A stretch of 64,000 nt of DNA. Source: Alteromonas sp047556435 (GTDB lineage: Bacteria; Pseudomonadota; Gammaproteobacteria; Enterobacterales; Alteromonadaceae). Made by a program: the position numbers and the translations under genes. The stretch spans positions 3,410,001 to 3,474,000 of the forward strand of contig NZ_CP180210.1 of NCBI RefSeq assembly GCF_047556435.1. Reading direction: 5' to 3'. A model generated the notes under the pieces. That model ran no database searches. It was not told where the DNA came from and saw only the letters and a list, made by a program, of their open reading frames with translations. Below are positions 1 through 8,993 of this stretch, in pieces (positions within the stretch are counted from its first letter, which is position 1; each line of letters begins with the position of its first letter).

Positions 1-298
1 CTGTGTTCGAAGCCTGATTATGTCAGCGGCACGTCTTAGGTAATTGTCACCGCAGTAGCTTTCCAGGTGGAAATTGCTAACCTCTTGCCAGCGGCCGCCT
101 CTTTCAGTCAAATGGTTGGCGAAACGTAATTGCTGTCGTCTTCTGGCAGCGAGAGTCTGACGGCCCTACCCCAGATGCTGCAGCTGCAGCCTGGCGCTGA
201 TGCTAAGTGCAAATTGCTGCAGCTTCGCAAAGTGTGTTGCCTTTGCTCTTGCTCCTTGGGTAACCCCGCTTATGTTTCGTTGCTGCGCCGCCACGAGA
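1..298 (-). other. Window-edge remnant, unassigned
   Basis: No gene can be called with confidence downstream of valS. On the minus strand one frame is open from about 165 to the window edge and ends in a peptide with the motif FHLESYCGDNYLRRA. The same frame is also mostly open above 168, but a TAG at 166-168 interrupts it. It may be the start of a gene continuing outside the window, or a decayed gene. The 87-residue plus-strand reading frame here looks like a shadow. Confidence 0.3.
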
Positions 299-325
299 AT
301 AAAAAAACGGCCGCAAATGCGACCG
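299..325 (-). terminator. Rho-independent terminator of valS
   Basis: On the minus strand a 7-bp GC-rich stem (308-314 with 319-325, one G-U pair, loop ATTT) is followed by seven U residues (307-301). It lies 34 bases past the valS stop codon and is the likely end of the pepA-holC-valS transcript. Confidence 0.85.
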
Positions 326-358
326 CTTTCCATGCTGCATACTATTGCTTTTTAATCA

Positions 359-3130
359 CTACAGCGACTGAATGGTTTCCACCTGCGCATTGAGCTTATC
401 AAGCTGCTTCTGACCGTCTTCCAGCTTCGCACGCTCTTTGGCAATAACCTCATCGGGTGCGTTACTCACGAACTTCTCGTTGGACAGTTTTCCTTCAGTG
501 CGACTGAGGTCCTTCTGCACTTTATCAATGGCTTTATGCAAACGTGCCAGCTCGGCTTCTTTGTCGATAAGACCTGCCATGGGAATAAGGATCTCCATAT
601 CCCCTACCAGTGCCGTGGCACTTGGTGGCGCTGACTCTCCTGCTTTCAGGATTGTCACGGTTTCCAGTTTTGAAAGCTTATCCAAAAACGCTTTCGCGGC
701 ATCCAGTCGACGGGCGTCTTCGTCGCTCACATTTTTCAGCAGCGCATTCAGCGGTTTATTCGGGGAGATATCCATTTCACCACGGATATTTCGAATACCC
801 ACAATAAACTTCTTCACCCACTCAATATCGCTAAGTACCTGCGCATCCTGCAAGGACGTATCCTGCGCCGGGAATGGCTGCACCATAATGCTTTGAGTAT
901 CCCCTTTCACGTCGGATAAGGGCGCGACGCGCTGCCAGATTTCCTCGGTAATAAAGGGCATAAACGGATGCAGTAAACGTAGCGTGTGCTCAAGCACATT
1001 GATAAGTGTATGACGCGTACCACGTTTCTCTGCTTCTGTACTGGCATCGTTATTCAACACCGGCTTCGTCAGCTCAAGATACCAGTCACACAGTTGGTTC
1101 CAGGTGAATTCGTAAATGGTTTGTGCGGCAATATCGAAGCGATAATCAGCCAGCGCAGACTCAAAGTCTTTCAGCGTTTGCTGGAACTTCGCCCAAATCC
1201 AGCGATCGGCGAGGCTCAGTGTCATCTCGCCACCCTCACGGCCGGTATCGTGCTCTTCGGTATTCATCAACACGAAGCGCGAGGCATTCCAAATCTTGTT
1301 ACAGAAGTTACGATAACCTTCCACCCGGCCCATATCGAAATTGATATCACGGCTGGTAGATGCCATAGCAGCAAACGTAAAGCGCAGCGCATCCGTACCA
1401 TAGGCCTGAATACCTTCCGGGAACTGCTTACGGGTGTTCTTCTCAATCTTCTTGGCAAGCTGCGGCTGCATCATGCCAGAGGTGCGTTTACTTACCAGTG
1501 ACTCCAGATCGATACCGTCGATAAGATCGATAGGGTCCAGTACATTGCCTTTCGACTTCGACATCTTATCGCCGTTCTCATCACGAATAAGGCCGGTGAT
1601 ATAGATGTCTTTAAACGGGATTTTGCCGGTAAACTTCTTGGTCATCATGATCATTCTGGCTACCCAGAAGAAAATGATATCGAAGCCGGTAACCAGCACA
1701 GAAGAGGGAACGAACTCTTCCAGTTCCGGTGTTTGCTCCGGCCAGCCCATAGTGGCAAATGGCCACAATGCGGAGGAGAACCAGGTATCCAGCACATCAT
1801 CGTCCTGGCTTAAGGTTACGTCACTGCCCAGGCTATGCTTCTCACGGACTTCGTCTTCGGTTCTGCCAACATACACGTTGCCGTCATTATCATACCAAGC
1901 AGGAATACGGTGTCCCCACCACAGTTGGCGTGAAATACACCAGTCCTGGATATTGTGCATCCACTGGTAGTACGTTTTGTTCCAGTTCTCAGGGATAAAG
2001 CGAATTTCACCGCTTTCAACTGCTTCGATGGCAGGTTTTGCCAGCGACTCAACGGCCACGTACCATTGGTCCGTCAGGTAAGGTTCGATAACCGCACCGG
2101 TGCGATCACCGCGCGGGACTTTCAGCTTGTGCTTGTCGATTTTTACGAGGTTACCGCTGGCATCCAAATCTTCCACAATTTGTTTGCGGGCATCAAACCT
2201 GTCCATCCCACGATAGGCTTCCGGTGCTTCATCATTAATTTTAGCATCGGCAGTCAGGATGTTTATCATCGGCAGGCTGTGACGCTTGCCCATGTCATAG
2301 TCGTTAAAGTCGTGCGCTGGCGTGATCTTCACGCAGCCGGTGCCGAACTCCGGATCAACGTAGTCATCGGCGATAATAGGAATAAGACGGCCGGTGATTG
2401 GCAGTGTAATCTCTTTGCCGATAAAGTTCTGATAGCGCTCATCATCAGGGTGAACGGCAACGGCGGTATCGCCCAGCATAGTTTCAGGGCGTGTGGTGGC
2501 AACCACCAGCTCTCCGCTGCCATCGGCAAGCGGATAGCGCATGTGCCACATGTGGCCGTCTTCTTCTTCGTTCAGTACTTCTAAATCGGATACCGCTGTG
2601 TGCAGAACCGGGTCCCAGTTAACCAGACGCTTACCACGGTAAATCAGGCCTTCTTCGTGAAGCTTAACAAAGACTTCGGTCACGGCTTTGGACAGGTTCT
2701 CGTCCATGGTGAACACTTCGCGATCCCAGTCTGGTGACGTGCCTAAACGGCGCATCTGGCTGGTGATAGTGCCACCACTTTGCTCTTTCCATTCCCAGAT
2801 TTTGTCGATAAAGGCTTCACGGCCTAAATCGTGACGGGTTTTGCCATCAGCGTTTAACTGACGTTCAACCACCATCTGGGTAGCAATACCGGCGTGGTCG
2901 GTGCCGACCTGCCATAGGGTATTGTCGCCTTTCATACGATGGTAGCGGGTTAACGCATCCATAATGGTTTGCTGAAAACCGTGCCCCATGTGCAGGCTAC
3001 CGGTTACGTTTGGAGGTGGCAGCAGAATGCAATAAGGCTGCCCTTCCCCAGAAGCTTTAAACAGACCCGCTTCTTCCCACTGCTGATAGCATTGCTTTTC
3101 AATGGACTGCGGTTCGAAGGTCTTTTCCAT
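359..3130 (-). CDS. valS: Valine--tRNA ligase
   Basis: Class Ia aminoacyl-tRNA synthetase that charges tRNA-Val in the cytoplasm and edits mischarged threonine. The HIGH-type motif appears as HMGH near residue 47, after PPPNVTG, and the KMSKS motif appears as KMSKSKGNVLDP in the middle of the protein. The last ~60 residues form the charged coiled-coil arm typical of ValRS. Length is about 923 aa, close to the 951 aa of E. coli. The reading frame extends upstream to a TTG at 3142, but the ATG at 3130 is preceded by GAGAGAAAG at Shine-Dalgarno distance and gives the usual MEKTFEPQ start, so it is preferred. It lies 8 bp downstream of the holC stop, in the pepA-holC-valS order common in gammaproteobacteria. 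Identification is firm. Confidence 0.98.
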   Translation of the reverse strand: MEKTFEPQSIEKQCYQQWEEAGLFKASGEGQPYCILLPPPNVTGSLHMGHGFQQTIMDALTRYHRMKGDNTLWQVGTDHAGIATQMVVERQLNADGKTRHDLGREAFIDKIWEWKEQSGGTITSQMRRLGTSPDWDREVFTMDENLSKAVTEVFVKLHEEGLIYRGKRLVNWDPVLHTAVSDLEVLNEEEDGHMWHMRYPLADGSGELVVATTRPETMLGDTAVAVHPDDERYQNFIGKEITLPITGRLIPIIADDYVDPEFGTGCVKITPAHDFNDYDMGKRHSLPMINILTADAKINDEAPEAYRGMDRFDARKQIVEDLDASGNLVKIDKHKLKVPRGDRTGAVIEPYLTDQWYVAVESLAKPAIEAVESGEIRFIPENWNKTYYQWMHNIQDWCISRQLWWGHRIPAWYDNDGNVYVGRTEDEVREKHSLGSDVTLSQDDDVLDTWFSSALWPFATMGWPEQTPELEEFVPSSVLVTGFDIIFFWVARMIMMTKKFTGKIPFKDIYITGLIRDENGDKMSKSKGNVLDPIDLIDGIDLESLVSKRTSGMMQPQLAKKIEKNTRKQFPEGIQAYGTDALRFTFAAMASTSRDINFDMGRVEGYRNFCNKIWNASRFVLMNTEEHDTGREGGEMTLSLADRWIWAKFQQTLKDFESALADYRFDIAAQTIYEFTWNQLCDWYLELTKPVLNNDASTEAEKRGTRHTLINVLEHTLRLLHPFMPFITEEIWQRVAPLSDVKGDTQSIMVQPFPAQDTSLQDAQVLSDIEWVKKFIVGIRNIRGEMDISPNKPLNALLKNVSDEDARRLDAAKAFLDKLSKLETVTILKAGESAPPSATALVGDMEILIPMAGLIDKEAELARLHKAIDKVQKDLSRTEGKLSNEKFVSNAPDEVIAKERAKLEDGQKQLDKLNAQVETIQSL

Positions 3131-3138
3131 ACTTTCTC

Positions 3139-3567
3139 TCAATCTTCAGCGGCTGTGAACTGCATGTTACAGCCCGCTTGTTGATATTTTTTATAACGCA
3201 CCCGCGCTGCCTGTTTTTCGGCGTCATCGGCAGGTACAAAATCGATTATGCGTTGATATTGCTGTGGATTGGACAACATGGTGTCGCCCAGATTCACCAC
3301 CAGAGGGCGGCGGACAAGCTGGGATTCCTCCCAGCAGATGACGACCGGCGTTCCCGATGGCGGCCCCTCACCATGCAGGTTATGGGGCACAAATCGCTTC
3401 GCCGGTAATTGCCAAAGTAGTTCATCAACGTCTTCTGCCAGTGACTGCGTCTCACACATCACTGCCACTTTCTGCTTGTTTGCGTAAGCGTCAGCCACCA
3501 GTTCGCACGCGCGCTCGGCAGCACTCTTCGCGTTGGCGGCCAGTTGATAGAACATCACCTGAGGCAT
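3139..3567 (-). CDS. holC: DNA polymerase III subunit chi
   Basis: Small subunit of the replicative polymerase clamp-loader complex; chi links the holoenzyme to single-strand binding protein. The 142-aa length, the opening MPQVMFYQL, and the run from LLWQLPAKRFVPHN to GTPVVICW match the HolC family. The gene sits between pepA (stop 6 bp upstream) and valS (start 8 bp downstream), all leftward, as in many gammaproteobacteria. It is probably co-transcribed with both. Confidence 0.95.
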   Translation of the reverse strand: MPQVMFYQLAANAKSAAERACELVADAYANKQKVAVMCETQSLAEDVDELLWQLPAKRFVPHNLHGEGPPSGTPVVICWEESQLVRRPLVVNLGDTMLSNPQQYQRIIDFVPADDAEKQAARVRYKKYQQAGCNMQFTAAED

Positions 3568-3573
3568 ACTGTC

Positions 3574-5079
3574 TTAGTCCTCTTGCTTCGTACCAGCGCG
3601 GTTCATCAGAAACTGTGACAGCATAGGAACCGGACGGCCGGTTGCGCCCTTGTTCTTACCGCTGCGCCATGCCGTACCGGCAATATCCAGGTGCGCCCAG
3701 TTGTACTTTTTGGTAAACCGCGACAAGAAGCACGCGGCAGTAATACTGCCTGCAGGACGGCCACCCAGATTGGTCATATCGGCAAACGGGCTTTCCAGTT
3801 GCTCCTGATACTCATCCCAGATAGGTAAACGCCATGCGCGATCGGAGCTTTGCTCTGACGCGTTCATCAGCTCATGTGCCAGCGGGTTGTGTGTGCTCAT
3901 CAGGCCGGTAGCGTGATGACCCAGTGCAATAATCGCAGCACCGGTAAGGGTTGCCACATCAACCACCAACTCAGGCTCGTAGCGCTCAACGTAGGTCAGC
4001 GCATCACACAACACAAGACGGCCTTCAGCATCCGTGTTCAATACTTCAACGGTTTGTCCTGACATGGTAGTCAGGATATCGCCAGGGCGATACGCTTTAC
4101 CGTCAGGCATGTTTTCACAGCCTGCCAGCACGCCAATCACGTTAATTGGCAAATTCAGCGCGGCTACTGTGTGCATGGTACCCAGCACACCGGCTGCACC
4201 GCCCATGTCGTACTTCATTTCATCCATGGCTTCGCCTGGCTTTAATGAAATACCGCCGGCATCAAATGTCAGGCCTTTCCCCACTAGCACAATAGGAGGC
4301 TGATCAGCCGGACCACCACGGTGATGCATAATACTCATCATGGATTCGTTGTCTGAGCCGCGACCTACCGCGAGATACGCCTGCATACCCAGTTCAGCCA
4401 TTTGCGCTTCGTTGACCACTTCAGCGGTAACCGAATCGTATTCGCTGGCCAGTGCTTGCGCCTGCTCCCACAAATACGCCGGATTACAGATATTTGGCGG
4501 CATATTTGCCACATCACGGGTGACTTTGGCCCCTTTAGAAATCGCCAGACCGTGCTCGACGGCACGCTCACCGACTGTCAGCTCTCGTCGGGTAGGTACA
4601 TTGAATACAATTTTACGCAGTGGACGGCGTGGCTCGCCTTTTTTGGTTTTCAGTTGCAGGAAGGTGTACAGAGAGTCCTGTGTGGCTTCTACAGCCTGGC
4701 GAACCTTCCAATAAGTATCGCGACCTTTTACGTGAAGCTCAGTCAGAAAACATACGGCTTCCATCGAACCGGTTTCGTTCAGGGTTTTGATGGTTTTGGC
4801 AATGATTTGCTTGTACTGGCGCTCATCTAACTCGCGCTCTTTACCGCAGCCTACCAGCAATACACGCTCGCTCAGCACGTTAGGAACATGGTGAAGCAAC
4901 AACATCTGACCGGCTTTGCCTTCCAGGTCGCCGCGACGTAAAAGGTTACTGATGTAGCCTTCACTAATTTCATCCAGTTGCTCAGCCACCGCAGTTAAGC
5001 GTCGTGGCTCGAAAACGCCTACGACGATACACGCACTGCGCTGCTTCTCAGGACTGCCACTTTTTACACTAAACTCCAC
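3574..5079 (-). CDS. pepA: Leucyl aminopeptidase (cytosol aminopeptidase, M17)
   Basis: Two-metal aminopeptidase that removes N-terminal residues from peptides. In E. coli PepA also binds DNA and helps Xer recombination at cer. The catalytic C-terminal half shows GKGLTFDAGGISLKP (metal-binding Lys and Asp) and the family signature NTDAEGRL near residue 350. The N-terminal macro-like domain is present. Length (501 aa) matches E. coli (503 aa). First gene of the leftward pepA-holC-valS set, divergent from lptF. Confidence 0.97.
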   Translation of the reverse strand: MEFSVKSGSPEKQRSACIVVGVFEPRRLTAVAEQLDEISEGYISNLLRRGDLEGKAGQMLLLHHVPNVLSERVLLVGCGKERELDERQYKQIIAKTIKTLNETGSMEAVCFLTELHVKGRDTYWKVRQAVEATQDSLYTFLQLKTKKGEPRRPLRKIVFNVPTRRELTVGERAVEHGLAISKGAKVTRDVANMPPNICNPAYLWEQAQALASEYDSVTAEVVNEAQMAELGMQAYLAVGRGSDNESMMSIMHHRGGPADQPPIVLVGKGLTFDAGGISLKPGEAMDEMKYDMGGAAGVLGTMHTVAALNLPINVIGVLAGCENMPDGKAYRPGDILTTMSGQTVEVLNTDAEGRLVLCDALTYVERYEPELVVDVATLTGAAIIALGHHATGLMSTHNPLAHELMNASEQSSDRAWRLPIWDEYQEQLESPFADMTNLGGRPAGSITAACFLSRFTKKYNWAHLDIAGTAWRSGKNKGATGRPVPMLSQFLMNRAGTKQED

Positions 5080-5346
5080 GATAACACCTCGCTTTTTTCC
5101 TGTCGGGTTTGCATGGTAACGAAATTCACATAACGTTTTGCACTGCTTTATGTTTTAATACGCAGCCATAGTTGCATGCAGGCTACGAATGACGCAATGT
5201 AGGGTATCGGATGATACGCAGACGCTCCGGCGCCGTATGACCATGCAAACGGTTTATTGAATGCAGGCAAAACTTGTAAAAACACTAAGTTTACTCAAAA
5301 TTGTGGTTTCTTTCACTAAAATTCCTAATTTTCCTGAAGGCGTGAC
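5080..5346. promoter_or_regulatory. Divergent pepA/lptF intergenic region
   Basis: This 267-bp region must hold the promoters of leftward pepA and rightward lptF. It is AT-rich close to lptF. GAAGG at about 5335-5339 is a suitable ribosome binding site for lptF. No -35/-10 pair stands out well enough to name. Confidence 0.6.
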
Positions 5347-6450
5347 ATGCTGATATTCCGCTATTTACTTAAGGAAACGGTAAAGTCGCAGCTGGCAATT
5401 TTTCTCATTCTGATGGCGATTTTTGTCACTCTGCGTTTTGTCCGTGTTCTTGGCGATGCGTCGGATGGCGATATTCCCGCCGGCCTTGTGCTTGGCTTCC
5501 TTGCTTTGTATGCGCCTATCCTCGCTTCACTGGTGCTGCCTATCAGTGCCTATCTTGGCATTATGCTGGCGCATGGTCGCCTGTACGTAGACAGTGAAAT
5601 GACCGTCATGCGGGCCTGTGGTATCAGCGAATGGTACATCACCCGGGTGATGTTGTTCTTATCCGTGCTGATTATGATAGTGACCGGTGTGATCACCTTG
5701 TATCTGGCGCCGATGGCTGCTGAGAACGAATATCAGTTAAGAGAAAAAGCCCGCTCAGAGGCCGGTTTTTCCGCGATTATTCCCGGCCGATTCCAACAAA
5801 CCGGCAACGGGAAGGCAGTGATTTTTGTTCATGATACCGATGCCGAAGATGACAGCTTGCGTCGGGTGTTTCTGTCTCAGCAGCAAAGTGACAGTGCCAG
5901 CTCACGGGTACGTGTGGTGTATGCTCAGCAAGGTCAGATTTCGAACAATGAAGACGGCACCCGAAGCCTGGTGTTAAATGACGGCACCCAGTACGAAGGT
6001 GAGCAGGCACAAAAGAGCTTCCGTAAAGTGGCGTTTGATGAATACCAGATTCAGATTAACGACAAGCCTGCAGAACAGGACCGCCGCAAGGTCAGTGTAC
6101 TGCCAACAACCGAACTCTGGGATGATGACTCCATTGAGGCGCGCGCTGAGCTTCAGTGGCGTATTGCGATTCCGTTGTCGATTCCGTTTCTCATTCTGAT
6201 AGCGGTGCCGTTAAGTGCCGTCGATCCGCGCCAGGGCCGGTTCGGTAAAATGTTCCCGGCTATTTTGCTGTATCTGGGCTATTTTTTGTTACTGCTGGCA
6301 AGTAGGCGCGTGCTGGAAGACGGTAAAATGCCACCTCAACTTGGGTTGTGGTGGGTGCATGCCATCATGCTGATCATTGGTGTAGGCCTTATTGCCCGTG
6401 ACCGGAAAACCGGTACGCAGTTCCGTGCCTGGATTCTGGGTAAGAAATAA
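5347..6450 (+). CDS. lptF: LPS export permease LptF
   Basis: Inner-membrane half of the LptB2FG ABC transporter that extracts lipopolysaccharide and feeds it to the Lpt bridge to the outer membrane. The 367-aa protein opens MLIFRYLLKETVKSQ and has the YjgP/YjgQ layout: two or three N-terminal membrane helices, a periplasmic beta-jellyroll (about residues 130-260), and three C-terminal helices. Its stop overlaps the lptG start by one base (TAATG), so the two are translationally coupled. Its divergent position next to pepA is the usual gammaproteobacterial layout. Confidence 0.97.
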   Translation: MLIFRYLLKETVKSQLAIFLILMAIFVTLRFVRVLGDASDGDIPAGLVLGFLALYAPILASLVLPISAYLGIMLAHGRLYVDSEMTVMRACGISEWYITRVMLFLSVLIMIVTGVITLYLAPMAAENEYQLREKARSEAGFSAIIPGRFQQTGNGKAVIFVHDTDAEDDSLRRVFLSQQQSDSASSRVRVVYAQQGQISNNEDGTRSLVLNDGTQYEGEQAQKSFRKVAFDEYQIQINDKPAEQDRRKVSVLPTTELWDDDSIEARAELQWRIAIPLSIPFLILIAVPLSAVDPRQGRFGKMFPAILLYLGYFLLLLASRRVLEDGKMPPQLGLWWVHAIMLIIGVGLIARDRKTGTQFRAWILGKK

Positions 6451-7511
6451 TGTTTAAGATCCTCGATTTATACATCGCACGCACCCTGCTTGGCACCATT
6501 ACCGTTACACTGTCAGTACTAATTGGTTTAAGTGCCCTGATCAAATTTGTCGAACAACTTCGCAAGCTGGGCGAAGGTGACTATGACATGGTTGTGGCCG
6601 CTATATACGTAGTGCTCAGCCTGCCACGAGACCTCGAACAGTTCTTCCCTATGGCAACCCTTCTCGGAGGCCTTATCGGAATGGGTCTGTTAGCGAGCAA
6701 CTCCGAGCTGGTTGTTATGCAGGCTTCGGGCTTAAGCCGATGGAATATTATTGGCTCGGCGATGAAATCTGCCGTACTTATGATCCTTTTTGTCATGGCG
6801 ATTGGTGAATGGGTGACACCGTTCAGCGAGTCTAAAGCTAAGGAGATCCGCACCGAGGCGATATCCGGCGGAAGCCTGTTCTCGTCCGATCAACTGGTTT
6901 GGGCGAAGGATGGAGACCATTTTGTCAGCATCGGTCAAGTCGTATCCCGGGAAAGTTTGCGTGAAATCAGCATCTATGATTTTAACGATGATCTTACGCT
7001 TAATAGCATCACTTACGCTCAGGAAGGCGTTTTTGACGGCGACGGATGGTGGCTGGAGGAAGTGACTACAACGCAGTTTACCGATGAAAAAGTTACGCGC
7101 GAGCCTACCGACAGAATGCGCTGGGATTCGGGCTTAACCCCTGACAAGCTCGGCATTGTTGCGGTGAAGCCTGAAGCGTTGTCGATTCAGGGATTGAACG
7201 ATTATATTCAGTACCTGGATAGTAATGACCAGGATGCCAGCCGTTATGAACTGGCATTGTGGCGCAAAATTCTTCAGCCAGTGTCGGTCGGCGTCATGCT
7301 ATTAATGGCGCTGTCGTTTATTTTCGGCCCGCTGCGCAGCGTTACCATGGGTGCCCGCGTCATCATGGGCGTGTTAACCGGCTTTGGTTTCTTTATCACT
7401 AACGAAGTGTTCGGGCCGCTTAGTCTGGTATATCAGCTCCCGCCCTTCCTTGGCGCACTGCTTCCCAGTGCAATGTTCGCTGCTGTAGCAGCGTTTTTGT
7501 TGCGGAAGTAG
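6450..7511 (+). CDS. lptG: LPS export permease LptG
   Basis: Partner of LptF in the LptB2FG lipopolysaccharide extractor. The 353-aa protein opens MFKILDLYIARTLLGT, typical of LptG. Hydrophobic helices at both ends flank a periplasmic domain of about 170 residues. The order lptF then lptG on one strand, with overlapping codons, supports the assignment. It is the last gene of the pair: after a possible hairpin at 7527-7545 comes unrelated sequence. Confidence 0.97.
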   Translation: MFKILDLYIARTLLGTITVTLSVLIGLSALIKFVEQLRKLGEGDYDMVVAAIYVVLSLPRDLEQFFPMATLLGGLIGMGLLASNSELVVMQASGLSRWNIIGSAMKSAVLMILFVMAIGEWVTPFSESKAKEIRTEAISGGSLFSSDQLVWAKDGDHFVSIGQVVSRESLREISIYDFNDDLTLNSITYAQEGVFDGDGWWLEEVTTTQFTDEKVTREPTDRMRWDSGLTPDKLGIVAVKPEALSIQGLNDYIQYLDSNDQDASRYELALWRKILQPVSVGVMLLMALSFIFGPLRSVTMGARVIMGVLTGFGFFITNEVFGPLSLVYQLPPFLGALLPSAMFAAVAAFLLRK

Positions 7512-7526
7512 GTCTCGATTTCCTAT

Positions 7527-7545
7527 TTCGTGTCAGGCACGAAAC
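7527..7545 (+). terminator. Possible hairpin after lptG
   Basis: A 7-bp inverted repeat (TTTCGTG / CACGAAA, loop 5) lies 16 bp past the lptG stop. No U-tract follows, so termination is uncertain. Confidence 0.3.
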
Positions 7546-7734
7546 CCACAAATAGAAATGAGGCCCAGCCTGAACGGCCTCCCCCCTCACGTCAAGCCAG
7601 CCTCAAACGAAAACCGACTACCATGACGCGATAACTTAAAACACGGCTAAAGTACAGTCGTAAACCTTTCTTGCGCCTTATACGCTAAGCCTGTCTCTGC
7701 AGAGATTTTCTAGTTCGATTTCGAAGAAGTTATC

Positions 7735-7791
7735 ATGTTGAATGAATTAACAAAGAAAGAGCAGGAAGCCGTTTCAGGTGGGTATATATAA
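7735..7791 (+). CDS. Short double-glycine leader peptide ORF (possibly broken bacteriocin precursor)
   Basis: An 18-codon ORF with a good ribosome binding site (GAAGAAG, 8 bp upstream). It reads MLNELTKKEQEAVSGGYI and then stops at TAA. The ELxxxExxxVSGG pattern is that of double-glycine leaders cut by C39 peptidase/ABC exporters during secretion of class II bacteriocins and microcins. After the stop the same frame stays open and reads AIVAGFALAEAGFGLCLGDG, a small-residue-rich stretch like a bacteriocin core. This suggests one nonsense mutation split an older precursor. Alternatively it is a leader ORF for the next gene. No exporter gene is in the window. Confidence 0.5.
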   Translation: MLNELTKKEQEAVSGGYI

Positions 7792-7815
7792 GCAATTGTG
7801 GCTGGCTTCGCATTG

Positions 7816-7839
7816 GCAGAGGCCGGTTTCGGCCTCTGC
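7816..7839 (+). other. Strong GC-rich hairpin between leader ORF and small membrane gene
   Basis: Perfect 10-bp inverted repeat (GCAGAGGCCG / CGGCCTCTGC) with a GTTT loop, followed only by TTA. It could act as an attenuator or processing signal. It may also simply be the coding sequence of the putative old peptide core. Confidence 0.5.
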
Positions 7840-7851
7840 TTAGGGGATGGT

Positions 7852-8028
7852 ATGGAAAAATTAATCAAAACAGGATTCACCGTTGCTGCCAGCATCTATG
7901 TCGCTCAGGCAGTCTACGCGCTTTTCATTCAGGAAAATAAGGAGATCTACCTGAGTTATCTGCAAACAGGGTTACTTTTCATTGCGTTGGGTTATCTTGA
8001 AAGACTTAGAGTTGAGCGCAGGCGTTAA
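7852..8028 (+). CDS. Small membrane protein (58 aa), possible immunity-like partner
   Basis: Start ATG at 7852 is chosen because AGGGGA lies just upstream. The protein opens MEKLIKTGFTVAAS and has two hydrophobic segments (about residues 7-23 and 33-47), ending in a basic tail (ERLRVERRR). The frame continues upstream through the hairpin to the double-glycine ORF, so it could also be the tail of a single older precursor gene. Two-helix small proteins beside double-glycine peptides are often immunity proteins, but there is no direct evidence of that here. Confidence 0.45.
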   Translation: MEKLIKTGFTVAASIYVAQAVYALFIQENKEIYLSYLQTGLLFIALGYLERLRVERRR

Positions 8029-8170
8029 ACCCAAAAGCACCTAGAGTGATGACGTTGTGCTCACTCCATTTGAGCAGAAAAGCGGTTCGCGTGCTAAGTA
8101 ATTTAACGGCAGGCTGGTTGCAACATGCAGCGACGTCACAAATGGATTGCTTTTTACCAAACCCATACAC

Positions 8171-8740
8171 TTACCAACTTTTATGATCGTTCGCCTCTTT
8201 AGACAACTTTAACACTTCCGTTTTCGCCAGGCGATCTTGCAGCGACTGTTTGTTTTTTACGTCAAAAACCACCAGCAACGTTCCTAGTCCGCCTAGTGAA
8301 GCAACTAACCGCAGCAACAAACGCGGCCATGTTACCGGCTCTTCTACAGTACTGTAGATACGAAGACGCCAGGCGCGCATTCCCAACGTCTGACCGCCGC
8401 GCTTCCAGAACCACAGAAAGAAGCCCGCTATCCAGGCGCCCACCCAAAGCTGAATGATGGTTTTGTAAAGTAGTGAACTCTGAATAAGATCTGCAGGCTC
8501 GGCGTAGCCACGTAAATCCAGCACGCCGTTTTTAAGCAGCACCACAAGCGTAACGATAAGCACCATTGCCGCGCACATTCCCACCGCAATCGCGACAAGG
8601 CTGTCGTAAACCATTGCCAGTAAGCGACGGAAAAAACCAGCTCGTTGATACGCTGGCTCTGTCGGTTGCTGGGCAGTTTCTACCGTCTGGTGGGAAGGCT
8701 TTGATGGTTGATTCGAATTAGGTTTAGATCGACGGGTCAC
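8171..8740 (-). CDS. RDD family membrane protein
   Basis: A 189-aa protein with a polar, Pro/Gln-rich N-terminus (about 35 residues), then an RDD domain: a first hydrophobic helix beginning FRRLLAMVYDSL (basic residue and Asp), a second helix, and the conserved stretch GGQTLGMRAWRLRI ahead of the third helix. RDD proteins are small integral membrane proteins of mostly unknown function, some linked to ion or osmotic adaptation. It is transcribed leftward, downstream of the tubulin-like gene but 253 bp away. Confidence 0.85.
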   Translation of the reverse strand: MTRRSKPNSNQPSKPSHQTVETAQQPTEPAYQRAGFFRRLLAMVYDSLVAIAVGMCAAMVLIVTLVVLLKNGVLDLRGYAEPADLIQSSLLYKTIIQLWVGAWIAGFFLWFWKRGGQTLGMRAWRLRIYSTVEEPVTWPRLLLRLVASLGGLGTLLVVFDVKNKQSLQDRLAKTEVLKLSKEANDHKSW

Positions 8741-8947
8741 GGCGTTTACTCTGCGTCTTTAAGGCTCGCATAGTGTGCCATAGCTACCGCATTACTCAAT
8801 GCCAACACGGAAATTTCACGTGAGCCTTTTATTTACGGTAGTGTCGGGGGTTAAATAAGGGGAAGGTGTAAACCTACTGGGGGAAAGTAGATGTAGCCAC
8901 ACTGGCTATTTCCTTAGCTTTTTCTGCAGTCAGAATTGCAGTTAGTC

Positions 8948-8973
8948 GCTGCCAGACACTGTTATCTGGCAGC
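8948..8973. other. Inverted repeat between tubulin-like gene and RDD gene
   Basis: A 9-bp perfect stem (GCTGCCAGA / TCTGGCAGC) with an 8-base loop lies 20 bp past the stop of the tubulin-like gene. There is no U-tract on either strand. It may stabilise or terminate that transcript. Confidence 0.35.
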
Positions 8974-8993
8974 CTAAACCGAGGACCACAGAA

